A stretch of 64,000 bases of DNA, taken from NCBI GenBank assembly GCA_965207165.1, contig OZ242265.1, positions 2,046,001 through 2,110,000 of the forward strand, given 5' to 3'. The stretch is from JAAXHV01 sp965207165 (lineage in GTDB: Bacteria; Pseudomonadota; Gammaproteobacteria; Eutrophobiales; Eutrophobiaceae). How positions within the stretch are numbered: the first letter of the stretch is position 1; each line of letters begins with the position of its first letter. Below are positions 46,889-54,899 of the stretch, piece after piece. Made by a program: the position numbers and the translations under genes. The notes beneath the pieces are model-generated. The model was not told the origin of the DNA. It was given only the letters and a program-made list of their open reading frames with translations, and searched no databases.

Positions 46889-48223
46889 TCACGGGTTGAA
46901 GTGTTTCCCCAGCTTCTGCCAGCAGTCCACGTAGTTCTGTTGCCGTTGCGCGGACTCCAGGGCGAACCGGGTCGGCTGGATCACGTAACGGGACTCGAAC
47001 ATGAAGGCCATGGTATCCGTCTGCTTGACCGGTACAAGCCTGGAATTGGAAGAGCCGTCAAAGGCGGCCTCATCGGGACCATGGGCGGACATGCAGTTGT
47101 GCAGGCTGGCGCCGCCCGGCACGAAGCCTTCCGGTTTGGCGTCGTATACGCCGTAGATCAGCCCCATGAACTCACTCATGACATTGCGGTGGTACCAGGG
47201 CGCCCGGAAGGTATCCTCCCCCACCATCCAGCGCGGCGGAAAGATGACAAAGTCGACGTTGGCGGTTCCATGCGTGTCGGACGGGGACGTCATCACCGTG
47301 TAGATTGACGGATCAGGGTGATCATAACTGACTGTGCCGATCACGTTGAAGAGTTCGAGATCGTACTTATACGGCACTGAATTGCCCACCCAGGCAACCA
47401 CGTCAAGTGGTGAGTGGCCGATGGTGCAGGCATGCAGCCTGCCGGCAAACTTGCACACCATTTCGAACTCGCCCTGTGTGTCCTCGTAGGCCGCCACGGG
47501 CGCCTTGAAGTCGCGGTCGTTGGCGAACCCGTCGGAACCCACGGGACCGCGTTCCGGCAGGCGCAAGTGGGCGCCGTAGTTTTCACAGATATAGCCGCGG
47601 CTGGGCCCATCGGGCAATGCCACTGAGAACTTCATCCCGCGCGGGATCAGCGCCACCTCCCCGGGCGGCACGTCAAGGCGGCCGCATTCCGTGTGGATAT
47701 CCAGGCGTCCCTGTTGCGGCACGATCAGGAACTCACCGTCCGCGTTGTAAAAGTAGCGACCCTCCATGGATTTGTTCGCCAGGTAATAATGAATACCGCA
47801 ACCGGTCTGCGTCGCCGCGTTACCGTTGGCGGCAAACGTCACCAGGCCGTCGATGAAATCAGCGGGGGTGTCCGGTATGGGGATGGGGTCCCAGCGCATC
47901 TGGTTGGGCGGTGTCGGCACGTCGGTGACAGGACCGTTAAAGATGCGCTCCTGTTCGACAGGACGAAAATCTCCATGGGTTACCGACGGACGGATACGGT
48001 AGAACCAGGTGCGCCGGTTCGATTCCCGCGGCGCAGTAAACGCGGTGCTGCTGAGTTTCTCCGCGTACAACCCGTAAGCCACTTTCTGGGGAGAGAACCG
48101 GCCTTGCGGCAGTGCCCCTGCCATGGCCTCTGATTCGTGTTCATTGCCGAATCCGCTCAGGTACTCGTATGCCGCGGCAGTTTCCGCAGCTTCTGCTACC
48201 CTGGAACTGATAACTGTTGCCAT
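46889..48223 (-). CDS. hmgA: Homogentisate 1,2-dioxygenase
   Basis: 444 residues, full length. It opens with YLSGFGNEHESEA and carries the iron ligands His345 and Glu351 (WYHRNVMSEFMG) and His381 (MSAHGPDEAAFD). It cleaves the ring of homogentisate to 4-maleylacetoacetate using Fe(II) and O2, the central step of tyrosine, phenylalanine and some aryl-acetate catabolism. AGGAGG lies seven bases before the ATG. Transcribed divergently from kynU with a shared regulatory region. Confidence 0.97.
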   Translation of the reverse strand: MATVISSRVAEAAETAAAYEYLSGFGNEHESEAMAGALPQGRFSPQKVAYGLYAEKLSSTAFTAPRESNRRTWFYRIRPSVTHGDFRPVEQERIFNGPVTDVPTPPNQMRWDPIPIPDTPADFIDGLVTFAANGNAATQTGCGIHYYLANKSMEGRYFYNADGEFLIVPQQGRLDIHTECGRLDVPPGEVALIPRGMKFSVALPDGPSRGYICENYGAHLRLPERGPVGSDGFANDRDFKAPVAAYEDTQGEFEMVCKFAGRLHACTIGHSPLDVVAWVGNSVPYKYDLELFNVIGTVSYDHPDPSIYTVMTSPSDTHGTANVDFVIFPPRWMVGEDTFRAPWYHRNVMSEFMGLIYGVYDAKPEGFVPGGASLHNCMSAHGPDEAAFDGSSNSRLVPVKQTDTMAFMFESRYVIQPTRFALESAQRQQNYVDCWQKLGKHFNP

Positions 48224-48242
48224 GATGAACCTCCTGCTTGAC

Positions 48243-48281
48243 TTGTCATGGTATTATAGTTACAAATGTAACTAATTGCAA
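48243..48281. promoter_or_regulatory. Divergent hmgA/kynU promoters with MarR-type operator
   Basis: The perfect palindrome TAGTTAC-AAAT-GTAACTA spans 48257-48274. On the minus strand it fills the spacer of the predicted hmgA promoter, TTGCAA (48276-48281), 17 bp, TATAAT (48253-48258). On the plus strand a weaker kynU promoter TTGTCA (48243-48248), 18 bp, TGTAAC (48267-48272) overlaps the same site. A bound MarR dimer would block both. Confidence 0.75.
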
Positions 48282-48315
48282 TGACGGACTTTGCCGGGAC
48301 GACAGAGAAACACAC

Positions 48316-49611
48316 ATGACAACTATGAATTTCAGCAGCGGACACAACAGCCTGGCCGCAGCCCGGCATTTCGATGCGGCAGACGAACTGGCCCCGTTCC
48401 GCGCCGAGTTCAACTTCCCGGCCGATGCCGCGGGCGAGCCCGTGCTGTACTTTGCCGGGCATTCGCTGGGGCTGATGCCCAGGCGCGCCCGGGAGGCACT
48501 GGATGCCGAGTGCGATAACTGGGCAAAATACGGCGTTAAAGGGCATTTTGAATCCGACCACCCCTGGGTCCGCTACCACGCGTACCTGACCGACGGCCTG
48601 GCGCGTATCGCCGGCGCCAAGCCCACCGAAGTTGTGGCGATGAACACACTCACCGTCAACCTGCACCTGATGCTGGTCAGTTTTTACCGTCCGACGAAAA
48701 CGCGCTACAAGATCATCATCGAGAAAAACGCGTTCCCGTCGGACCAGTACGCGGTCGACTCACAGGCCCGTTTCCACGGTTTCGACCCGGATGACGCCAT
48801 CGTCGAACTCGAACCGAAACCGGGCCAACTGGCTATAGCCGACGAGGATGTCCTGGAGCAGATCGAGGCGGTGGGCGATGAACTGGCGCTGGTGATGCTG
48901 GGCAACTGCAACTATCTCTCCGGCCAGTGCTTCGACATGCAGGCCATCACCGCGCTGGGTCACAGGATGGGCGCACTGGTGGGGTTTAACCTGGCCCACG
49001 GCGCCGGCAATATCCTGCTTGACCTGCATAACGATAATGTCGACTTCGCGGTCTGGTGCTGCTACAAGTTCCTGAATGCCGGTCCGGGCGGCGTGGCCGC
49101 TGCCTTCGTACACGAACGACATCACGGCAACGATGACATCCCGCGTTTCGAAGGCTGGTGGAGCACCCGGGAACAGGACCGCTTCAGGATGCGGCGCAAG
49201 GTAGACCGTATCCCGACCGCGGAAGTCTGGGCCATGTCCAACCCGCCCGTCTTTCAAATGGCCGCGCTGCGCACCAGCCTGGAACTGTTCGATGCGGCGA
49301 CCATGCCAAGACTGCGAGAGAAGAGTAACCACCTGACCGCGTTCCTGGAATGGCTGTTGCGGAAAAATGCCGGTGACTACCTAGAGGTCATGACGCCCGC
49401 ACAGTCAGCAGACAAACAGACCCGCGGCTGCACCCTGTCCGTGCGCTTCAAAAAAGACCCCAAAGGAATGTTAAAAGCGCTGTCGGACAGGGGCGCGGTC
49501 ACCGATTTCAGGGAACCCGACATCATCCGTGTCGCGCCCATCCCCCTATATAACAGCTACGAAGACGTATACCGGTTCTGCGAGATAGTCACGGAGTTCT
49601 GCCTTGACTAA
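48316..49611 (+). CDS. kynU: Kynureninase
   Basis: 431 residues from ATG 48316; a longer frame from 48238 would run through the operator and is unlikely. Fold-type I PLP enzyme that splits kynurenine or 3-hydroxykynurenine to (3-hydroxy)anthranilate and alanine. YFAGHSLGLMP at the start, WCCYKFLNAGPGG with PLP Lys251, and RFEGWWST are diagnostic. One oddity: the usual F-D-L-A-H motif, whose Asp contacts the PLP nitrogen, reads GFNLAHGAGN here (Asn225). First gene of a likely operon with fah, maiA, scoA and scoB, although tryptophan and homogentisate routes are normally separate. Confidence 0.93.
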   Translation: MTTMNFSSGHNSLAAARHFDAADELAPFRAEFNFPADAAGEPVLYFAGHSLGLMPRRAREALDAECDNWAKYGVKGHFESDHPWVRYHAYLTDGLARIAGAKPTEVVAMNTLTVNLHLMLVSFYRPTKTRYKIIIEKNAFPSDQYAVDSQARFHGFDPDDAIVELEPKPGQLAIADEDVLEQIEAVGDELALVMLGNCNYLSGQCFDMQAITALGHRMGALVGFNLAHGAGNILLDLHNDNVDFAVWCCYKFLNAGPGGVAAAFVHERHHGNDDIPRFEGWWSTREQDRFRMRRKVDRIPTAEVWAMSNPPVFQMAALRTSLELFDAATMPRLREKSNHLTAFLEWLLRKNAGDYLEVMTPAQSADKQTRGCTLSVRFKKDPKGMLKALSDRGAVTDFREPDIIRVAPIPLYNSYEDVYRFCEIVTEFCLD

Positions 49612-49666
49612 ACCCGGCACAAACAGGTATAGGTACAAATGAAAACAATATTTGAGGAGACAGTCT

Positions 49667-50659
49667 GTGAAACTCGCCAGTCTTAAAGAGGGAGGGCGCG
49701 ACGGCACCCTGATCGTAGTCAACCGCGACATGAGCAGGGCGGTAAAAGTCCCGCAGATCGCGCCGACCCTGCAGGTCGCGCTGGAGAACTGGGCGGAAAT
49801 GGAAGCAGCCCTTAGCGGGGTATTCGACCGCCTCCAGGAAGGAAACGTTGAAGGCGCCTTCGAGTTCGACCCGAAACAGATGGCCGCGCCCCTGCCCCGC
49901 TCCTACCACTGGGCGGACGGCAGCGCCTACGTCACCCACGTGGAACTGGTGCGCAAGGCGCGCGGGGCGGAACTGCCCGAGTCCTTCTGGACCGACCCGC
50001 TCATGTATATGGGCGCTTCCGATGTGTTTCTCGGCCCCTGCGACGATATCCCGCTGGAAAGCGAAGACTGGGGCATAGACTTCGAATCCGAGGTGGCGAT
50101 CTTCACCGACGACGTGCCCGCAGGCATAACCCCCGAACAGGCAAAGGCGCATATCAAGCTCGTCACCATCATCAACGACGTATCGCTCCGGAACCTGATC
50201 CCCAAGGAACTGGCCAAGCAGTTCGGGTTTTACCAGTCCAAGCCGCATACCGCGTTCGCGCCCGTTGCCGTTACCCCGGACGAACTGGGCGATGCCTGGG
50301 ACGGCGGCAAGATCCACCTGCCCATGCATTCCATCATGAACGGTGTAAAACTGGGGTCGCCCAACGCCGGTGTCGATAATACCTTCGACCTGCCCCGCTT
50401 GATCTCCTACGCGGCCAAATCACGCCCGCTCATGGCGGGAACGGTGGTCGGGTCGGGGACCGTTGCCAACGTAGGCAGCAAGGACGGCTCGTCCTGTATC
50501 TCCGAGATCCGCTGCCTGGAGACCATCGCCGACGGCAAACCCACGACGGAATTCATGAAGTTCGGCGATCGTATCGAGATCGAGATGTTCGATGAAAACG
50601 GCGCCTCCATCTTCGGCAGGATCGACCAGATCGTCACCCGCTACCACCCGCCGAGATGA
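49667..50659 (+). CDS. fah: Fumarylacetoacetate hydrolase family protein
   Basis: 330 residues from GTG 49667, preceded by GAGGAG at seven bases; an upstream TTG frame includes the ribosome-binding site itself and is rejected. The FAH fold is seen in WGIDFESEVAIFTDDVP (metal-binding acids) and the C-terminal GTVVGSGTVANVGSKDGSSC. It cleaves fumarylacetoacetate to fumarate and acetoacetate, last step before CoA activation. It follows kynU by 55 bases and precedes maiA by one. Confidence 0.93.
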   Translation: MKLASLKEGGRDGTLIVVNRDMSRAVKVPQIAPTLQVALENWAEMEAALSGVFDRLQEGNVEGAFEFDPKQMAAPLPRSYHWADGSAYVTHVELVRKARGAELPESFWTDPLMYMGASDVFLGPCDDIPLESEDWGIDFESEVAIFTDDVPAGITPEQAKAHIKLVTIINDVSLRNLIPKELAKQFGFYQSKPHTAFAPVAVTPDELGDAWDGGKIHLPMHSIMNGVKLGSPNAGVDNTFDLPRLISYAAKSRPLMAGTVVGSGTVANVGSKDGSSCISEIRCLETIADGKPTTEFMKFGDRIEIEMFDENGASIFGRIDQIVTRYHPPR

Positions 50660-50660
50660 T

Positions 50661-51308
50661 ATGAAACTGTATGGCTACTGGCGTTCATCGGCAGCCTACC
50701 GGGTACGCATCGCACTCAACCTGAAAGGGCTGGATTACGAGGTGGCGCCGGTACACCTGCTGAAAGACGGCGGCGAGCAACTCCAGGCCGAATACCAGGC
50801 GATAAACCCCCAGGGCGTCGTCCCTGCCCTGGTGGATGGTGACGTCAACATTGGCCAGTCTCTCGCCATTATCGATTACCTCGAAACCCGGTACCCGGAA
50901 CCGCCCCTGTACCCGCAATCGGCAGAGGCCCGCGCATTTGCCCAGCAGCTAGCCCTGGTGGTCGCCTGCGATATCCACCCGCTGAATAACCTGCGCGTGC
51001 TGAAATACCTGAAACGCACCCTGGAACAGGGCGACGAAGCAAGGAACGACTGGTATCACCACTGGGTAGAAGGGGGATTTACGGCAATGGAGAAACTATT
51101 GGACGGCCGAGACTGGCAAGGCCCCTACTGCCTGGACGGACAGGTGACCATCGCCGACGCCTGCCTGATACCGCAGATCTACAACGCCCGCCGCTTCGGG
51201 ATAGCGATGGATGAATTCCCCAGCCTGGTCAAAATAGAACAGGCGTGCATGGAACTGGAGGCGTTCCAGGGCGCGGCCCCGGAAAACCAGGTGGATGCAA
51301 ATACATGA
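50661..51308 (+). CDS. maiA: Maleylacetoacetate isomerase (zeta-class GST)
   Basis: 215 residues from ATG 50661, one base after fah. The glutathione-binding N-terminal domain starts MKLYGYWRSSAAYRVRIAL; the zeta-class motif S-S-C-x-x-R-V-R-I-A has Ala in place of Cys, as in many bacterial members, with both serines kept. NPQGVVPALVDGDVNIGQSLAI is the cis-Pro and gamma-Glu contact region. It isomerises 4-maleylacetoacetate to 4-fumarylacetoacetate with glutathione. Confidence 0.95.
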   Translation: MKLYGYWRSSAAYRVRIALNLKGLDYEVAPVHLLKDGGEQLQAEYQAINPQGVVPALVDGDVNIGQSLAIIDYLETRYPEPPLYPQSAEARAFAQQLALVVACDIHPLNNLRVLKYLKRTLEQGDEARNDWYHHWVEGGFTAMEKLLDGRDWQGPYCLDGQVTIADACLIPQIYNARRFGIAMDEFPSLVKIEQACMELEAFQGAAPENQVDANT

Positions 51309-51320
51309 GAGGAGTAAACC

Positions 51321-52019
51321 ATGTCCGGATTTGACAAAACAGTAACCAGTTACGCCGAGGCGCTGGACGGCCTGCAGGACGGCATGACCATCATCGCCGG
51401 CGGCTTCGGCCTGTGCGGCATCCCGGAAGGGTGCATCGCCCGGATCAGGGAAATGGGCGTGCGCGACCTGACCATCATCTCCAACAACTGCGGGGTGGAC
51501 GACTTCGGCCTCGGCCTGTTGCTGGAACACAAGCAGATAAAGAAAATGGTGTCCTCCTACGTCGGCGAGAACGCCCTGTTCGAGGAACAACTGCTCAACG
51601 GCGAACTGGAAGTGGAACTCACGCCCCAGGGCACGCTGGCGGAGAAGATGCGGGCCGGCGGCGCCGGCATCCCGGCGTTCTACACCGCTACCGGCTACGG
51701 CACACCCGTCGGGGAAGGCAAGGAGGTACGCGAGTTCAACGGCCGCCAATACATCCTGGAGGAAGCCGTCACCGGCGACTTCGCCATCGTCAAGGGCTGG
51801 AAGGCGGACCGCTACGGCAACGTCATCTACCGGCACACGGCACAGAACTTCAACCCCATGGCCGCTACCGCCGGCAAGATCACCGTGGTCGAAGTGGAGC
51901 AACTCGTGGAACCCGGTGAACTGGACCCCACCGGCATCCACACGCCGGGCATCTACGTGGACCGACTCGTCCAGGGCACGTTTGAGAAACGCATCGAACA
52001 ACGCACCATAACGGAGTAA
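51321..52019 (+). CDS. scoA: 3-oxoacid CoA-transferase, subunit A
   Basis: 232 residues. It contains GFGLCGIPEGCIARIREMGV (CoA-binding loop) and ISNNCGVDDFGLGLLLEHKQ, diagnostic of SCOT alpha subunits. With ScoB it activates acetoacetate to acetoacetyl-CoA at the expense of succinyl-CoA, carrying the acetoacetate released by Fah into central metabolism. GAGAGGAG precedes the ATG. Confidence 0.95.
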   Translation: MSGFDKTVTSYAEALDGLQDGMTIIAGGFGLCGIPEGCIARIREMGVRDLTIISNNCGVDDFGLGLLLEHKQIKKMVSSYVGENALFEEQLLNGELEVELTPQGTLAEKMRAGGAGIPAFYTATGYGTPVGEGKEVREFNGRQYILEEAVTGDFAIVKGWKADRYGNVIYRHTAQNFNPMAATAGKITVVEVEQLVEPGELDPTGIHTPGIYVDRLVQGTFEKRIEQRTITE

Positions 52020-52023
52020 TCCC

Positions 52024-52680
52024 ATGGCACTCTCACGCGAACAACTGGCAATGCGCGTCGCCCGTGAACTGCAGGACGGCTATTACGTCAACCTCGGCAT
52101 CGGCATCCCCACCCTGGTCGCCAACTACATCCCGGAGGGTATGGAAGTGATGCTGCAATCGGAAAACGGCCTGCTCGGCATGGGCCCGTTCCCAACCGAA
52201 GAGCAACTGGACGCGGACATGATCAACGCCGGCAAACAGACCGTGACGGCCATCACCGGCGCCTCTATCTTCAACTCCGCGGAATCATTCGCCATGATCC
52301 GCGGCGGCCACGTGGACCTCACCGTGCTGGGCGCATTCGAAGTGGACGTGGAAGGCAACATCGCCTCCTGGATGATCCCGCGCAAACTGATAAAAGGCAT
52401 GGGCGGCGCCATGGACCTGGTCGCGGGCGCGGACAACATCATTGTTACCATGACCCATGCCAGTAAGAAAGGCGCATCGAAACTGCTGCCGAAATGTACA
52501 CTGCCGCTGACTGGTGCCGGGTGTATTCACAAAGTGGTGACCGACCTGGCTTACGTAGAGATCAACGACGGGAAGTTCTGGTTGAAGGAACGGGCGCCGG
52601 GGGTCAGTGTGGATGAGATTGTGGCGAAGACTGCCGGGGAGATGGTGGTGCCGGAGGTGGTGGTGGAGATGGGGTTTTGA
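52024..52680 (+). CDS. scoB: 3-oxoacid CoA-transferase, subunit B
   Basis: 218 residues. NLGIGIPTLVANYIPEGMEV is followed by LQSENGLLGMGPFPTEEQLD, in which the Glu of SENGLLG is the CoA-accepting catalytic residue. The rest (GGHVDLTVLGAFEVDVEGN) is typical. It starts four bases after scoA and ends the operon; the next gene is convergent, 20 bases away. Confidence 0.95.
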   Translation: MALSREQLAMRVARELQDGYYVNLGIGIPTLVANYIPEGMEVMLQSENGLLGMGPFPTEEQLDADMINAGKQTVTAITGASIFNSAESFAMIRGGHVDLTVLGAFEVDVEGNIASWMIPRKLIKGMGGAMDLVAGADNIIVTMTHASKKGASKLLPKCTLPLTGAGCIHKVVTDLAYVEINDGKFWLKERAPGVSVDEIVAKTAGEMVVPEVVVEMGF

Positions 52681-52700
52681 GAGGGAGGGTGAGAAATTAA

Positions 52701-53537
52701 CTATAGGTTGGCCATCATTTCTTTGTAATAAAGGTTCCGTGGTTCATGGTCGTCATCAATCGATACAGTAGATATTAAATTGCTTATAAATACATCATAA
52801 GGTATTTTTCGATGACCTTTTATCTTGGAACTAAAAAAAACAAACCAATGATAAATCAATCTAGAAACCGATTTTCCATGAAATGTCTGCAGTCCACACG
52901 AACTTTTGTAGATTTGTGAAGCTAATCGGACTGTCTGGAATTTACCCATTTTCTTTGCCTGTTCTAACAATTTTCTAACATTTAATTCTGGTTCTTTCTT
53001 TGCCCGAATATTGATAATTGACATGGGCCTGCTTCGATCAAAAAGTCGCTCAGTATGATCGATATATTTCAAGTCAAGAGCAAACATACGACGTAATATT
53101 GCGGATTGACGGCGAACAAAGTCGTTAAATTCGTTTTCAGCGCCATCTGGATCAACGACATTCACGAACAAATTTAGTGAATTTTGAAAATTAAGTTGAA
53201 TTACAACATCAGATTCCCAACTATAGCCAAACGTATAAAATATTCTCGGATGGCGGATTATCTCATTTCGAAGTGAATCGTAATCACGATCCATAGCAAC
53301 AATGACATGTAACACATTATTACTTCTAATTATTTCTGCTAAGCACAAAAGATCAGTTTTTGAGCCTTTGCTCTTACATTTCGCCTTTAGACCAAATTTT
53401 ACGAATATTTTGTTCCAAAACATTTCATCCATAGTTGCCGCTTCATTCGAATCCGGCAATCCTTCGCAATATACGACAAAATCGACACTGTGAAATAAAT
53501 ACTCACTCGCCAACCCTTTAGGTGTGCGATTAAACAT
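52701..53537 (-). CDS. ariB: DUF4435/TOPRIM-like protein, PARIS AriB-like effector
   Basis: 278 residues from ATG 53535-53537, which overlaps the ATPase stop (ATGTTTAA); a TTG at 53555 is an alternative. The N-terminal half has the DUF4435 pattern related to TOPRIM nucleases: VDFVVYCEG (catalytic Glu), SKGSKTDLLCL, and VIVAMDRDYDSL with the D-x-D pair. The C-terminal half is basic and not recognised. In PARIS, AriB is a nuclease released from AriA when a phage anti-restriction protein is sensed, and it then cuts host tRNA. Gene order and AT-rich composition fit; the match to PARIS is by domain pairing, not by alignment. Confidence 0.7.
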   Translation of the reverse strand: MFNRTPKGLASEYLFHSVDFVVYCEGLPDSNEAATMDEMFWNKIFVKFGLKAKCKSKGSKTDLLCLAEIIRSNNVLHVIVAMDRDYDSLRNEIIRHPRIFYTFGYSWESDVVIQLNFQNSLNLFVNVVDPDGAENEFNDFVRRQSAILRRMFALDLKYIDHTERLFDRSRPMSIINIRAKKEPELNVRKLLEQAKKMGKFQTVRLASQIYKSSCGLQTFHGKSVSRLIYHWFVFFSSKIKGHRKIPYDVFISNLISTVSIDDDHEPRNLYYKEMMANL

Positions 53538-54813
53538 CTGAGATACAATTCTCAATCTTGATTACTCGATCAGTGAAGCCTCCAACGATGTCTGGAGAAT
53601 GTGTCGCTGATATAATCTGACAAGAGTTGTTAAGTGCACGTATATTCCGAAATAGAACATTTTGCCAGTTCACGTGTAACGATAATTCCGGCTCATCAGA
53701 TATGAAGACGACTGGTCTCCCCTCTTGAAGAAGCGCCTCACCAAGTAGAATAAATAGTTGCTTTTCCCCCGACGATAGGGCGCTGATTTCTACCTCGTCA
53801 CCGGATAGCAACTGGATTTTAGGATTATTTCTCTCATCAAAGTGTAATTTCTTTCCAGAAAATAATTCATTTATAAGTTCTTCAAATTGAATACGCGGCT
53901 TAAAGATATCAGCTCGTTTTCGTTGCAAATGTCCCCATTTCTCGATCATATCTTTGATTCGATTAGAATCAGAGAGTGTGACTGCATCTGGCAGATCAGG
54001 CTCATCTTCTGTCCAACGTTTTTGCGCTTTTTCGACTCTGGATAAATAAGATGTTACGCTTTTTGTGGCCTTAGCATTCGTAACGCCAAGCTCTTTTAAC
54101 ACTTCAACGACCGTCTCTTTCGCCACCAGTGGAGCAGAGATCTCTTCCAGCAGTTCATCAATATCTTCAACCTGATCTAACAAAGACAAGAATACAAGTT
54201 CTTGAAAATTTTTGCTCTCTTGTTCAGCGTTTGAAGCAAGAAGAGAAAAATAGTGAGAAAATGACCTTGAAATTTCACTTAATTTTTGATCAACCGTCGA
54301 ATCGAAACTTTCTTCCTTGCTAAATCTTCGGTCGCGTTCTAAATCTGTACGGTGGACTGATAACCAGTTTACTTCAATGACATTCGCTAATATTTTACTC
54401 AAGAATAGGCCATCCCTCCGTCCATGATGTCTTTTCCTAATATGTCGCATTTCCCTGTATAGACGTTCGTCAAAAGGGCCTTCGACAACATATTGCACAC
54501 CTTTTTCACTAGTCTTTTCTTTGATTGTATATTTGATTTCTATATTACCACTATTTTGTTCACTGGTTTTTCGTGCCTCAATGATAGGTTTTTGTCTGCC
54601 ATTGACAGATTTTAATTTTAGTATTACATGGTCAAATATTATCGAATATAGTGCTGGTGTATCGGCTCGTAAAACTGCCGCGATGAGATTAATTACCGTG
54701 GTTTTTCCACACCCATTTGGGCCAATCAGAAAATTAACATCCTCGTAGAAATTAATTTGGACAGATTTAGAACCCCAAAAGCCACGAATTTCTGCACTTT
54801 CAATATAATTCAT
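53530..54813 (-). CDS. ariA: AAA/ABC-type ATPase, PARIS AriA-like sensor
   Basis: 427 residues. It starts MNYIESAEIRGFWGSKSVQI, the usual opening of AAA_15/OLD-type ATPases. Walker A is GPNGCGKTT (31-39), the ABC signature LSSGEKQ (from 346), Walker B VVFISDEPELSLH (Asp373, Glu374) and the H-loop SATHSPD (His405). The middle 130-330 is helical, likely coiled-coil. Downstream, overlapping, is the DUF4435 gene, the pairing that defines PARIS (AriA/AriB). AT-rich codon use differs sharply from the flanking sco and hsd genes. Confidence 0.75.
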   Translation of the reverse strand: MNYIESAEIRGFWGSKSVQINFYEDVNFLIGPNGCGKTTVINLIAAVLRADTPALYSIIFDHVILKLKSVNGRQKPIIEARKTSEQNSGNIEIKYTIKEKTSEKGVQYVVEGPFDERLYREMRHIRKRHHGRRDGLFLSKILANVIEVNWLSVHRTDLERDRRFSKEESFDSTVDQKLSEISRSFSHYFSLLASNAEQESKNFQELVFLSLLDQVEDIDELLEEISAPLVAKETVVEVLKELGVTNAKATKSVTSYLSRVEKAQKRWTEDEPDLPDAVTLSDSNRIKDMIEKWGHLQRKRADIFKPRIQFEELINELFSGKKLHFDERNNPKIQLLSGDEVEISALSSGEKQLFILLGEALLQEGRPVVFISDEPELSLHVNWQNVLFRNIRALNNSCQIISATHSPDIVGGFTDRVIKIENCISDV

Positions 54814-54899
54814 GATCTCACTCCTGCATTAATTTCGTAATTCATAATAAGTAGGCAAAATGAACCGTCATGGTAATGTCGGGGACCCACTAGTTTGAG

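Noticed and set aside
52701..54813. Gabija (GajA/GajB) as alternative call for the ATPase pair
   Set aside because: The nuclease-like domain is a separate protein of the DUF4435 type and there is no UvrD-like helicase, so the PARIS pairing fits better.
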